This document shows positions 44,197 through 52,944 of a DNA stretch of 64,000 nucleotides, piece after piece. The stretch lies in the NCBI GenBank assembly GCA_001899175.1, contig MKVH01000024.1, positions 434,001 through 498,000 on the forward strand, written 5' to 3'. This DNA is from Candidatus Kapaibacterium thiocyanatum (GTDB taxonomy: Bacteria; Bacteroidota; Ignavibacteria; Kapaibacteriales; Kapaibacteriaceae). Positions within the stretch are counted from its first letter, which is position 1. The number at the start of each line of letters is the position of its first letter. Position numbers and translations under genes: made by a program. The notes below the pieces were generated by a model that worked only from the letters and a program-made list of their open reading frames with translations, was not told where the DNA came from and did not search any database.

Positions 44197-45109
44197 CGGG
44201 CAGGCTGATTTCCCATGCGCCGCTGGCGGGAGCGGGCAGCTTCCGTCCGAGGATCCACGGATTGAGCAGCTTCACGTCCTTGTACGACGAACCGTTGGCA
44301 AGGGCCCACTGGGCGAGGTTGTCGACGGGAGCGGAGACACGGACCGTGCGCGTCGTCTCACGTCCGTAGCGTTCATCCTCCGGCACGATGATGCCGTAGT
44401 CGTGTGCATGCAGCATGATGTGCTTGATGACGGCGATGCGGAGGATGTAGCGGGATGTCTCTTCGTTGAGATAAAGATCGTAGAAGGACTTCTTGTTCTG
44501 ATAGGCGATGTTCTCGCCGAATCCCGTGTGGCCCATGTTGTATCCGGCGGCCGCATTCGTCCACGATCCGTTCGAGTCGAAACCGCTCTTCAGGTACTTC
44601 ATCGCCGCGCGCGTGCTCTTCTCGGGGTGGCGCCGTTCGTCCACCCAGTCGTTCACGACCAGTCCCATCGCCCGCGCCGTGGCAGGCATGAACTGCCATA
44701 GCCCTACGGCATCCTTCGTCGATCGTGCCATGAACAACGCACTCTCCGCCACGGAGAGGAAGCGAAGGTCCGTCGGCATGTTCATCTCCTTCATGACGCG
44801 TTCGTAGAGCGGGAAGTAGCGTCCCGAACGCTTGATGTAGAGGATGATCTGGCCCGGAGTCTGCAGGTTCACGTAGAACTCGCGTTCGACGCGTTCGCGT
44901 ACTTCGGGAACGTCGAGCGGGACGGCCTCACCGCAGAAGTCCAGGGTCTCGGGAATCTTCCACGTGCTGATGGGCAGGGGGGTGGCGGCCGTGCGGGCGC
45001 TGGGATTGTTCGACGTATGGGCGGTATCGGAGCAGGAGACCAGGAAGGCCGTCATGCCCGACATCATCAGGGAGAGACCGGTACGTCGATAGAAACGTGA
45101 TGTGTACAT
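44186..45109 (-). CDS. Membrane-bound lytic murein transglycosylase (SLT/MltD-like lipoprotein)
   Basis: 307 residues. Signal sequence with lipobox at TAFLVSCSD, so probably lipid-anchored in the periplasm. The SLT domain shows the catalytic glutamate in LSVAESALFMARS (about residue 118), then AVGLWQFMPATARAMGL and AAAGYNMGHTGF. Cleaves peptidoglycan glycan strands. A C-terminal segment after about residue 230 resembles the linker to LysM-type modules in MltD, but no full LysM repeat is clear. Its start overlaps the end of the ABC gene by about 43 bases; a start further in is possible. Confidence 0.9.
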   Translation of the reverse strand: MYTSRFYRRTGLSLMMSGMTAFLVSCSDTAHTSNNPSARTAATPLPISTWKIPETLDFCGEAVPLDVPEVRERVEREFYVNLQTPGQIILYIKRSGRYFPLYERVMKEMNMPTDLRFLSVAESALFMARSTKDAVGLWQFMPATARAMGLVVNDWVDERRHPEKSTRAAMKYLKSGFDSNGSWTNAAAGYNMGHTGFGENIAYQNKKSFYDLYLNEETSRYILRIAVIKHIMLHAHDYGIIVPEDERYGRETTRTVRVSAPVDNLAQWALANGSSYKDVKLLNPWILGRKLPAPASGAWEISLPVNR

Positions 45110-45699
45110 AGCTCTTTCTCGCGGTCGTCGTTGGTTGCAAGGATCACGATGCCGCCTCGCTCACGATGACGACGTATTTCATGTTCTACGAGTTCACGCC
45201 CACGGTTGTCCATCGTGATGGACGGTTCGTCGAGGATCAGCAGTGGAGGTTCGAGATGAACGGCCAATGCCATCGCCACGCGCTGCCGCTGACCGCTGGA
45301 GAGCGTCTGGATGCGGTCCGTACATCGCTCGGAGAGTTCCAGACGCTCCAATGTTTCATGCGTACGTGTGGAATCCACGATACGGCCATGCAGACGCGCG
45401 TGGAGGTCGAGTAGTTCGACGGCCGTGAACTCGTCGTAGAGACGAAGATACGGCGCCACGAATCCCGAGTGCATCGGCCGCGATTCGTCGGTGATGGAAC
45501 GTCCGTCGAGTTCGAAGCTCACCGTGCCGGACGTAGGACGCAGGACTCCGGCGACGATGCGGACGAAGGTCGACTTTCCGCTGCCGTTCTGGCCGATGAT
45601 GCCGAGGCAGTCGCCGCCACGTGCGGCTGCCGAGACGTTCCGGAGAATGCGGCGCGGCCCGTACGTCTTCGTGATGTCCGTTGCGGTGATGATCGTCAT
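45067..45699 (-). CDS. Orphan ABC transporter ATP-binding protein (CcmA-like)
   Basis: 210 residues: a single ABC ATPase domain. Walker A GQNGSGKST, Q-loop region SGFVAPYLRLYDEF, signature LSSGQRQRV and Walker B LLILDEPSITMD are intact. The switch (H-loop) position reads ILATNDDREKE, with asparagine where histidine is usual, as in some CcmA-like proteins. Short length and order resemble the heme exporter ATPase CcmA, but no membrane permease gene is adjacent, so the substrate is unknown. Overlaps the metalloprotease stop by four bases and the transglycosylase gene at its 3' end. Confidence 0.87.
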   Translation of the reverse strand: MTIITATDITKTYGPRRILRNVSAAARGGDCLGIIGQNGSGKSTFVRIVAGVLRPTSGTVSFELDGRSITDESRPMHSGFVAPYLRLYDEFTAVELLDLHARLHGRIVDSTRTHETLERLELSERCTDRIQTLSSGQRQRVAMALAVHLEPPLLILDEPSITMDNRGRELVEHEIRRHRERGGIVILATNDDREKELCTHHVSIDVPVSP

Positions 45700-47360
45700 T
45701 CCCGTACCACCAGCTTGTAGAGTTCCGTCCTGTCACTGCAATTCACGCGCAGAAGGTAGATGCCGGAGTGCAGCGTCGAGGCATTGGCCCACGGTACGAC
45801 GATGCGTGTATCGTCCAGGATCACCGTGGCTTCGTCGCTCGCGATGACCCTCATCGTCGGCATGAGGACAGTGATGGTGGCGTGATCGCCGGGCATGGCG
45901 AAGGGAACGGGAATGTTCAACCTGTCGTGCATGGACCTGACGAACGGCATGGGATAGGGACCCTCCACGCGTTCGGTCGTGACGCCGTCCATCTTGTAGC
46001 AGATTCCTGTTGACGTGATCCTGAGGCCCCATGCGGATCCGTTGATGGGCAGGTCCTCTTCCGTCCTGTTCGACGTCAGCGTGATGGCATAGGCCGTACG
46101 TGCGGCCGTCGACGAGGCGATCATGGCATCCGTGTCCGGTGCGGATAAAACGATGGCGACCGAGACGGGGCGGTCCGCATCCGTCAGCGATGGAACGGAG
46201 AAACGATGGCAACGCACTTCGTACGGACGCAGCTCTCCTGTGATCAGGGCGGAAGGCGGACGTACGCGGTCGTCGCTTGCGAGATGGATTTCCGGCAGGA
46301 GTTCGGCCTTCGGGAGCAGCGTATTGGACTGTCCGCGCGATCCCGTCCGGTACAGTTCGGCGATGGTGTTGCAGAACAGCGGCTCGAGCCTGCTGCCCGA
46401 CTCGCCACAGGCCTGATCGAGCGCAGCGAAGGGGCGCATGCCGGTGGCGATCAGTTCCCATGTACGTCGCAGCGGCGCATCGCCGTCGAGTCTGTGCATG
46501 GCCTTGCCGAACCAGCCCCAGTAGTAGCCGTTGGCGGTCTCCGGCAGTGATAGCGGGTAACGTTCGGGATTCCTGAGCAGGGCGCCGGTATAGGCCGTCC
46601 AGTCCCGTATTTCCGGCCATACACGCATTTCCATCCACGTGGAGGACAGTTCGTGGATGCTACGCTGGATCCCCGTGTCGCCGTATCCCCCCAGCTGGAT
46701 CATATGATGGAATTCATGGGCACATGTCACGCGCAGCGCGGCGATGCCGGTCGTTGCATAGATGACGGAGTCGAAGGCATTCCTGTCGTTCGGGGAGAAG
46801 TCGTTGTCGGCTTCCATCCATGACGTATAGCGTGTCAGGCCGGAGCCGTTCAGGGCACGTTCCGGTTCGGTGATGCCGTACAGGCCGAAGCCCTGGCCAG
46901 CCTTGCTGAGATCGTGCAGGTAGAGATCGAATTGGGGCGATCCGCCGGCCGTATCGTCGGATGGAGGAGAGACGTAGCCCATCGTATCCACTTCGGCCAG
47001 GAAGGCCTTGTCGAGGGCGTGTCCTGCTTCGTCGACGTAGTCCGGAATGCCGTTGCCATCCGCGTCGTCGGGCGGGACGGCGTCTGGACCCGTGCGGGTG
47101 AAGTGGATGCGGAATCGTCCGCCGGGTGAGGAGACGGATTCGGGAAGGACTGGACGCTGTGCGGCCAGGATGCCATTGTTCAGGCTTGCGAGACGGGCCT
47201 CGGCTTCCGGAGTCGCGAAGCCGCAACGAACCGGTAACGAGCCATCGCCGGCAATCAGCGGGGCCCATCCGAAGATGACGAGGAGGACGTACAGAAGAAG
47301 GGAAGAGGTACTGCCGTGGGAATGCACGGTCAGCGGAACATCTCTTTGATCATACCCCAT
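45696..47360 (-). CDS. Secreted zinc metalloprotease, MXAN_6640-like, with T9SS domain
   Basis: 554 residues from ATG 47360; GTG 47327, two bases after the preceding stop, would avoid a 31-base overlap and may be the true start. An N-terminal signal (SLLLYVLLVIFGWAPLIAG) is followed by DADGNGIPDYVDEAGHALD and DLYLHDL...YGITEPE, both typical of the MXAN_6640 putative metalloprotease group. The zinc motif is HEFHH in TCAHEFHHMIQLGG (about residue 220), with a downstream glutamate in SIHELSSTWMEM. The last ~85 residues resemble a T9SS sorting domain (LHSGIYLLRVNCS). Confidence 0.87.
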   Translation of the reverse strand: MGYDQRDVPLTVHSHGSTSSLLLYVLLVIFGWAPLIAGDGSLPVRCGFATPEAEARLASLNNGILAAQRPVLPESVSSPGGRFRIHFTRTGPDAVPPDDADGNGIPDYVDEAGHALDKAFLAEVDTMGYVSPPSDDTAGGSPQFDLYLHDLSKAGQGFGLYGITEPERALNGSGLTRYTSWMEADNDFSPNDRNAFDSVIYATTGIAALRVTCAHEFHHMIQLGGYGDTGIQRSIHELSSTWMEMRVWPEIRDWTAYTGALLRNPERYPLSLPETANGYYWGWFGKAMHRLDGDAPLRRTWELIATGMRPFAALDQACGESGSRLEPLFCNTIAELYRTGSRGQSNTLLPKAELLPEIHLASDDRVRPPSALITGELRPYEVRCHRFSVPSLTDADRPVSVAIVLSAPDTDAMIASSTAARTAYAITLTSNRTEEDLPINGSAWGLRITSTGICYKMDGVTTERVEGPYPMPFVRSMHDRLNIPVPFAMPGDHATITVLMPTMRVIASDEATVILDDTRIVVPWANASTLHSGIYLLRVNCSDRTELYKLVVRE

Positions 47361-47755
47361 GTGCGCTTGATGCCGCTCACGTTGTGCGTGACACCCGTAG
47401 AGTTGGAATATGCTACGGAACGATCGCCGTGAACCATCTTGAGGCGATACGTGAAGTAGTTCTTGGCGATGGTGGTGCCGTTGCCGTCACGCTTGCCGAA
47501 GGCTTCGTCGTCCACGTACTGATACGTCTGGTTGCTGCCCTTGGCCGTGACCGTGGAAACGTAGCGGAAGACCTGGTCTTCGCCGGCGCGTTCGACGTCG
47601 TATTGCGTCACGTCGTTTTCCGTAGCCGACTTCCATTCCACGACGATCGAGGAACCGTTGGAGCGGGCCTGGAAGTACTGCAGCGATACCTGGACTGCCC
47701 AGGCCGTGGTGGCGGCGACGAGCAGAACGGCGGCGATGATTGAGAGACGACGCAT
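47330..47755 (-). CDS. Exported fibronectin type III-like protein
   Basis: 141 residues. Signal peptide: LSIIAAVLLVAATTAWA. The mature part is one FN3-like domain of the kind often found before T9SS domains: VEWKSATENDVTQYDVERA, then YQYVDDEA and NYFTYRLKMVHGDRSVAYSN. The C-terminal tail is basic (GIKRTWGMIKEMFR), not a sorting domain. It heads the minus-strand group with the protease, the ABC ATPase and the transglycosylase. TATCTTTG lies seven bases before the ATG, so the mRNA is nearly leaderless. Confidence 0.8.
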   Translation of the reverse strand: MRRLSIIAAVLLVAATTAWAVQVSLQYFQARSNGSSIVVEWKSATENDVTQYDVERAGEDQVFRYVSTVTAKGSNQTYQYVDDEAFGKRDGNGTTIAKNYFTYRLKMVHGDRSVAYSNSTGVTHNVSGIKRTWGMIKEMFR

Positions 47756-47762
47756 ACGGATG

Positions 47763-47770
47763 CAAAGATA
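47763..47770 (-). promoter_or_regulatory. Promoter -7 element TATCTTTG of the FN3-like gene
   Basis: Minus-strand TATCTTTG, an exact TAnnTTTG match, is separated from the start codon by seven bases. Transcription would begin at or very near the ATG, implying a leaderless message. Confidence 0.5.
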
Positions 47771-47797
47771 CGGAACGAACGGCGAAAAAGCGGCAGC

Positions 47798-48262
47798 CTA
47801 TCTGTCCAGGTCGGAATGGACGTGGGACCCGTCGCAGAACGGCTTGGCCCTGGATAGACCGCACCGGCAGAGGGTTGTTACATGCGTCCTTTCGACCACC
47901 GATCCGTCTGACAGACAAACGTCCACACGGCCGACGACCGTATAGGGGCCGCCACGCTGTACGTCGATCCTCAAGGCGGGGTCGGCGGAATGTGCGGCCT
48001 TGCCGTTGACCGGTGGTTCGGCCACTGCTTCCGGTGAGGTTTCGGGTTCTTCCTGTTCGATGCTGAGAGCGCCGGACGGACAGGCCGAAACGACCGCGAT
48101 CAGGCGTTCCGTAGGGGCCGCATCGGGCTTGATCCAGGGCTTGACCCTCGGATTGAACACTTCGGGAAGATTGCGGAAGCAATTGGCGGAGTGGATGCAC
48201 AGATCCGGCTTCCAGACGATGGTGACTTCACCGTTGCTGTAGTGCTTGACGAACTCGCTCAT
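47798..48262 (-). CDS. Fe-S protein: YjdI-type [4Fe-4S] domain fused to CDGSH domain
   Basis: 154 residues, no signal peptide. Residues about 1-70 match the YjdI/Fer4_19 mono-cluster family (YSNGEVTIVWKPDLCIHSAN, CFRNLPEVFNP, VVSACPSGALS). After an acidic Pro-rich linker, residues about 95-150 form a CDGSH domain with the full motif CRCGLSRAKPFCDGSH, which binds a [2Fe-2S] cluster through three cysteines and one histidine. A good Shine-Dalgarno (AGGAGGGAGCG) precedes the ATG. Likely a redox or Fe-S transfer protein; it is not in the suf operon. Confidence 0.92.
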   Translation of the reverse strand: MSEFVKHYSNGEVTIVWKPDLCIHSANCFRNLPEVFNPRVKPWIKPDAAPTERLIAVVSACPSGALSIEQEEPETSPEAVAEPPVNGKAAHSADPALRIDVQRGGPYTVVGRVDVCLSDGSVVERTHVTTLCRCGLSRAKPFCDGSHVHSDLDR

Positions 48263-48346
48263 CGCTCCCTCCTGCGATGGTGGAAAACCAGTTGACCATC
48301 AGCGACACGATGAAAATATCGATTGTTCCCTTCCATACTACCTGCG

Positions 48347-48354
48347 TAGCTTTG
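48347..48354 (+). promoter_or_regulatory. Promoter TAGCTTTG of the HYC_CC_PP-like gene
   Basis: TAGCTTTG (TAnnTTTG) has a TTG 21 bases upstream, as expected for the Bacteroidota -33/-7 promoter pair. It ends only four bases before the ATG at 48359, so the transcript is probably leaderless. Confidence 0.55.
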
Positions 48355-48358
48355 TCCC

Positions 48359-48775
48359 ATGCACATCGTGCGAACCATAGTGCTCCTATTCGTTTCACTG
48401 CTGTACCTGACGGCGGCGACGGGTACCCCCGCCTTGAACCACTTCTGCAGTGGTCTCATGCAGTCGGAACAGCGTGAAGGTTGTGATGTGGATCAGTGCT
48501 GCAGTGACGACGAAGAATCGACCGACGAAGGTGAAGATGCGTGCTGCGAGGAAAATGTTACCGTTTCGACGCTGGATACGGATGCCGTGCCCACGTCCGG
48601 ACACCAGATCCCCGTCGCCAAGGTCTGCGATCTCTTTCTTCCCTATACCGGTAGCGGGTCGCTCGACGTCGTACTGAGCTATGACTTCTTTCAGCATGGC
48701 CAGCAGTACGCCGATGATATATACGCCGGGCCTCCGGCCCCGACTCCCGATCTCCTGGGCGTCTTCCTGATCTAG
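48359..48775 (+). CDS. HYC_CC_PP-like small exported cysteine-rich protein
   Basis: 138 residues. Signal peptide: VRTIVLLFVSLLYLTAATG. The mature protein has HFCSG, two CC pairs (DQCCSDDEE, DACCEEN) in a very acidic stretch and a late PPAPTPD motif, the order that defines the HYC_CC_PP family of Bacteroidota. Such proteins are often found beside TonB-dependent receptors, as here (receptor gene 84 bases downstream). The cysteine and acid pattern suggests metal binding, perhaps copper (inference). Confidence 0.78.
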   Translation: MHIVRTIVLLFVSLLYLTAATGTPALNHFCSGLMQSEQREGCDVDQCCSDDEESTDEGEDACCEENVTVSTLDTDAVPTSGHQIPVAKVCDLFLPYTGSGSLDVVLSYDFFQHGQQYADDIYAGPPAPTPDLLGVFLI

Positions 48776-48797
48776 ACCGATTCCGGTTTCCTTTCGG

Positions 48798-48819
48798 CCA
48801 TGCCGCCGGAGCGGCATGG
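48798..48819 (+). promoter_or_regulatory. Hairpin between HYC_CC_PP-like and TonB receptor genes
   Basis: CCATGCCGC-CGGA-GCGGCATGG is a perfect 9-bp stem with a tetraloop and no T-tract after it. It lies in the presumed leader of the receptor gene and contains the earliest in-frame ATG (48800), which makes that start unlikely. Possible attenuator or mRNA-processing structure. Confidence 0.5.
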
Positions 48820-48859
48820 AATGTCACCCTTATTTCATGACATTCAGGAATCAGGAATC

Positions 48860-51079
48860 GTGCGATCCCTTATCGTTCTATTGATGATGGCCGTGTCGAC
48901 GATGTCGGCGGCCGCACAACAGCATCCCGTGGCGGGCCGCGTACTCGGCACTTCCTCGGACGGTGCGACCCAACCCCTCGCCAGAGCCACCGTACTGTGG
49001 CGCGGCACGTCACACGGTACGTATACCGATGCCGACGGACTCTTCCGTCTGGAACGCCATGACGATGGCCACGGCCATGCCTACGACTCGCTCGAGATCC
49101 GGTACGTGGGATACGAGACCGTCGTGTTGGCTCCGACGTCGGATTCCATCGAGGTCGTCATGAAACCCGTCACGGCCGATGCCGTCACCGTGGAGGCTGA
49201 ACAACCCATGATCACCCGTGCCACGCAGAAGACGGAAATCCTGACGGCAAAGGACCTGACCAAGGCCGCCTGCTGCTCCCTCGCCGAGTCCTTCGAGAAA
49301 AGCGGCAGCGTGGAAGTGTCGTATTCCGACGCCGTCTCCGGCGCCAGACAGATCCAGTTGCTCGGCCTGCGCGGCTCGTATACGCAGTTCCTCACGGAGG
49401 CAGTGCCGTCGATCCGCGGCATGGAGCTGCCCTATGGTCTGGATCATATCCCCGGCCCGTTCATGGAGTCGGTGAGTATCTCGAAAGGGGCCTCGTCCGT
49501 GATCTTCGGCTATGAAGGCATGACGGGCCAGATCAACGTCGAATTCAAGAAGCCGACGACGAGCGAGAAGCTCTTCGTGAACGCCTACGGCAACTCGCTC
49601 GGTCGTGGCGAGATCAACATCACGTCGGCCCTGCCCGTCGGCGACGAATGGTCGACGATGATCATGGCACACGGACGACTGTTCAACGGTACCGTGGACC
49701 AGAATGCGGACGGCTTTCTGGATATGCCGAACTTCCGCCAGCTCAATCTTCTGAACCGGTGGTGGTTCAACAACGATGAAGTGGAGATCCAGATCCTTGG
49801 CCGCATCATCAGGGACGAATATGCATCGGGTCAGACGGGAACGTCCTTCGATCAGGATCGTCCATCCCTCGCGCGCTACGGTATCCGCACCACGATCGAT
49901 CGTTACGAAGGCTTCGCCAAGGTCGGTCTGCTGAACATCATGCCCGATGTCGAAGGAAGCAGTGTGGCTCTCGTCGTCAATGGTTCGTGGCACGACAACG
50001 CGTCGTTCTTCGGTGTGCGGACCTATGACGGTTCGCAACGCTCGCTCGGAGCACGCGCCATTCTCGCCCTGCCGTTCTCGGATGACGTGAAGTTCATCGG
50101 CGGTCTGTCCTATCAGTACGATGACGTTCGCGAGCGCATCATGGTCGACACGTTGAACAGGAAGGAATCCGTTCCCGGCGTGTTCGCGGAAATGACGCTG
50201 TCGCCGTTGAAGAACCTCACCTTCATCGCCGGTGCACGGGTCGATGCCCACAATCTGTACGGTACGTTCTGGACGCCGCGGATGCACCTCAGGTATGCAC
50301 TGTCGGACATGACGACGCTGCGTGCATCTGCAGGACGTGGCTTCCGCGTGGCGACCGTCGTCGCCGAGAACATCTCGGCCTTCATCTCGTCCATGACGCC
50401 CAGAATGGATTCCGTTTTCCGTCCGGAGCAGTCCTGGAACTACGGCGTCTCGCTGACGCATTCGCTCGAACTCTTCGACAGGATATTCACCTTCGATGGC
50501 GAAGTCTATCACACGGAATTCGCGGATCAGATCGTCGTCGACTTCGACCGTACGCCGGGCAACATCTATCTTGGGAATCTCGCGCCGAACGGACGTTCCT
50601 TCGCGACGAGTGCCATGCTGCAGATGATGTTCTCTCCGATACCGCGCCTCGACCTGCATTTCGCCTATCGCTGGGTGGACGTGCAGACGACGTTCGGCGA
50701 TACGCTGCGTCAACGACCGATGATGAGCCGCACGCGGTTCCTCGCGACCGCATCGTACCTGACGGAAGGCAACGACTGGCAGTTCGATGCCACGTTCATC
50801 TACAACGGCGAAGGCCGTCTGCCTTCTACGGCACATCTTCCCGCCGACCTGCGCAGAGGCGATTCCTTCCCCGGCTTCATCCGCATCAATGGTCAGATCA
50901 CCAGGAAGTTCGACATCCTCGATCTCTACGTCGGTGTCGAGAACCTCACCAACTACTTCCAGCAGGATCCCATCATCTCGCCCCAGACGCCGTATGGACC
51001 GCATTTCGATGCGTCGATGGCCTGGGGACCGATGGATCAGCGCATGGTGTACTTCGGCGTGCGATACTCGTTGAACTGA
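48860..51079 (+). CDS. TonB-dependent outer-membrane receptor
   Basis: 739 residues from GTG 48860, which opens directly into the signal peptide (RSLIVLLMMAVSTMSAAA then QQ); earlier ATGs at 48800 and 48821 would add residues without signal character. A carboxypeptidase-regulatory-like domain (VAGRVLGTSSDG, YTDADGLFRLE) covers about 20-105, then a plug (AACCSLAESFEKSGSVEVSY, IQLLGLRGSY, GFEGMTGQINVEFKKP-like IFGYEGMTGQ) and a long barrel ending VYFGVRYSLN. The Cys pair in the plug, with the HYC_CC_PP-like neighbour, hints at metal uptake; the substrate is not determined. Confidence 0.92.
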   Translation: MRSLIVLLMMAVSTMSAAAQQHPVAGRVLGTSSDGATQPLARATVLWRGTSHGTYTDADGLFRLERHDDGHGHAYDSLEIRYVGYETVVLAPTSDSIEVVMKPVTADAVTVEAEQPMITRATQKTEILTAKDLTKAACCSLAESFEKSGSVEVSYSDAVSGARQIQLLGLRGSYTQFLTEAVPSIRGMELPYGLDHIPGPFMESVSISKGASSVIFGYEGMTGQINVEFKKPTTSEKLFVNAYGNSLGRGEINITSALPVGDEWSTMIMAHGRLFNGTVDQNADGFLDMPNFRQLNLLNRWWFNNDEVEIQILGRIIRDEYASGQTGTSFDQDRPSLARYGIRTTIDRYEGFAKVGLLNIMPDVEGSSVALVVNGSWHDNASFFGVRTYDGSQRSLGARAILALPFSDDVKFIGGLSYQYDDVRERIMVDTLNRKESVPGVFAEMTLSPLKNLTFIAGARVDAHNLYGTFWTPRMHLRYALSDMTTLRASAGRGFRVATVVAENISAFISSMTPRMDSVFRPEQSWNYGVSLTHSLELFDRIFTFDGEVYHTEFADQIVVDFDRTPGNIYLGNLAPNGRSFATSAMLQMMFSPIPRLDLHFAYRWVDVQTTFGDTLRQRPMMSRTRFLATASYLTEGNDWQFDATFIYNGEGRLPSTAHLPADLRRGDSFPGFIRINGQITRKFDILDLYVGVENLTNYFQQDPIISPQTPYGPHFDASMAWGPMDQRMVYFGVRYSLN

Positions 51080-51117
51080 CGGCTCGGCGGATCGCACGAG
51101 CGACGCTTCGGCCATTA

Positions 51118-51154
51118 ACGACGACGTCCACCTTCATGGGGTGGACGTCGTCGT
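51118..51154. terminator. Long hairpin between convergent genes
   Basis: ACGACGACGTCCACC pairs perfectly over 15 bp with GGTGGACGTCGTCGT around a 7-base loop. It lies between the TonB receptor and the convergent TldE-like gene, so it probably stops transcription from both sides, although no T-tract follows on either strand. Confidence 0.6.
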
Positions 51155-51171
51155 CGTTCTCAGGTATACCG

Positions 51172-52944
51172 TCAGTTGCCTGCCAACGGATTTGGCAGGA
51201 TGGGCGGTTTGGGGAAGTCGCCTTCGATCGGCTTGATCTCGATGTCCTCGAAGAGAAGATCGGGTGTGGCCATCGTGGCGATGGTGTACGACGAGCCTCC
51301 CGTGAGGAAGGCCGGATTCACGGCCGGTGCCAGGAGATTGTGCACGCGTGTCGTGCGCCCCGTCGCGATGATGTCCTTGAAGATCGACGCCGAGAGGCCT
51401 GCCGCTTCCGTACCGCGGATCAGCTCTTCGCGGCCATCGGGATAGAGGCGATAGGCTTCCACGATGCCCATCTTGCTTTCGCCTTGCGGAATCGGGAAGT
51501 CCGTTCCCATCATCGGGAAGATGCCCGTGAACAGCAGGTTCTGGTTCAGTGCCTTGCGGACGATGATTCCATAGGGAAGGTCACGGTCCTTGACGAGCTT
51601 GAGAAGGCGTGTCTTCAGGCCCTTGTCGTCCAGTGCGCGCTTGTTGTCGTTGTTCATGAACTCGATGACGCTGACCATGGCCGCACCGCCGCGTTGATGT
51701 CCGTTGCTGATGCGGATGCGTTTGGTCGGCACGCGTGACGACAGGAGGGTCTTGAGATAGCCCTTGTCGACGAGTGCGACATCCATCGCCCTCATGCCTT
51801 CGTCGTCGATCAGGTAGTGTCCGGCCACGGGCTGTCCACCGATGGTTTTCTGCGACGGTACGGCGCGTGCGGACATGAATTCGGGCAGTACACGACCACC
51901 GATCTTGTTCTGGAAGGCCTGATACCGGTCGTTCGTCGAGAAGCCTCCGTCGGATAACGGAGAGCGTTGGGCGACGAGATTCGGAGCGAAGACCTGCGCC
52001 ACGATCTCGCCTGCGGCCTGGCCTTCGAAGAGGACGGGGCCGGAATACGCTTCGATGGTCGGGGCCTTCACGATGGACGTGAGCGTCCTGGCCATCGCTT
52101 CGGCGGCACGCAGCAGGGAGTCCTTCGTAGGAAGGTCGCCCGGCCGTATGGAATAGGCGGCATAGGTCTCGGCGACGGGCATGCCGTCCGATGCTTGCGA
52201 AGCTGCGATCATCTCCACGCCGCAGAACACGTCGAACTTGTGTGCGCGGCGTCCTTCGGAGTTGACGTAGTAGACTTCTTCGGGAACGAATTCGAATCCT
52301 ACGCGCGAGCTCTGGATGTCGGGATAGTTCTTGAAGATGCCGGATGCTTCGACGCAGAGACGTCGTGCATCGCCGACGGATGCGGTCAGTTGTCCGTTAT
52401 CGAGGTCCGTCAGTTCCTCGGGAGCCATGTAGAAGAAGTCCCACGTCGTATCGGTACGCGTGCGGTTCTTGATGGCGGCCTGTTTCTTGGCATAGAGTTC
52501 GACGGACTGCTTGTAGCAGGCATCGGTCGCGAGCCAGAGTTCACGGCGCAGGTTCTCGTAGTTCATCTCGAACGGAATGCTGCGGTTGCGGAACGATTCC
52601 TCGTCGTCGCTGCTGCCGAAGAAGCCGAGGCCGACGTCGAAGAAATTCGTGTTGTCGAAGCGCGGACCACCGACCCTGATCTTGACGTTGACGGTGGCGG
52701 TGGTGCCGGAGTCGATGTCCTCGACGTTGCCGAGGATGGCGTGGCAGCCCACGCGGCGGCGCAGGGTGAGCGTGTATTCCATGTGATAGGGACGTTCCAG
52801 ATCACCGAGCTTCAGTTCCATCATGTTCCGCCGCATCTCGTCGTCGAGAGCACGGATGATGAGCTTGGGATCGGGCTGTGCTGCCTGGGCCGAAGCCCAG
52901 AGTCCTGCCATCGCGAGTACGGACGCGGCGAATGAACGCATCAT
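51172..52944 (-). CDS. Exported TldE/PmbA-like protein (non-catalytic partner)
   Basis: 590 residues from ATG 52944, which has a perfect AAGGAGGG six bases upstream; the frame upstream of it lies in the preceding gene. Signal peptide: MRSFAASVLAMAGLWASAQA. The body follows the TldD/PmbA fold, with PVLFEGQAAGEIVAQVFAPN aligning to the TldD metal-site region. It lacks the HExxxH zinc motif, as expected of the TldE/PmbA partner. The C-terminal region has IVRKALNQNLLF and LRLYPDGREELIRG-like motifs (here YRLYPDGREELIRG). It overlaps the tldD-like gene by four bases, so the pair likely forms a complex in the periplasm. Confidence 0.9.
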   Translation of the reverse strand: MMRSFAASVLAMAGLWASAQAAQPDPKLIIRALDDEMRRNMMELKLGDLERPYHMEYTLTLRRRVGCHAILGNVEDIDSGTTATVNVKIRVGGPRFDNTNFFDVGLGFFGSSDDEESFRNRSIPFEMNYENLRRELWLATDACYKQSVELYAKKQAAIKNRTRTDTTWDFFYMAPEELTDLDNGQLTASVGDARRLCVEASGIFKNYPDIQSSRVGFEFVPEEVYYVNSEGRRAHKFDVFCGVEMIAASQASDGMPVAETYAAYSIRPGDLPTKDSLLRAAEAMARTLTSIVKAPTIEAYSGPVLFEGQAAGEIVAQVFAPNLVAQRSPLSDGGFSTNDRYQAFQNKIGGRVLPEFMSARAVPSQKTIGGQPVAGHYLIDDEGMRAMDVALVDKGYLKTLLSSRVPTKRIRISNGHQRGGAAMVSVIEFMNNDNKRALDDKGLKTRLLKLVKDRDLPYGIIVRKALNQNLLFTGIFPMMGTDFPIPQGESKMGIVEAYRLYPDGREELIRGTEAAGLSASIFKDIIATGRTTRVHNLLAPAVNPAFLTGGSSYTIATMATPDLLFEDIEIKPIEGDFPKPPILPNPLAGN

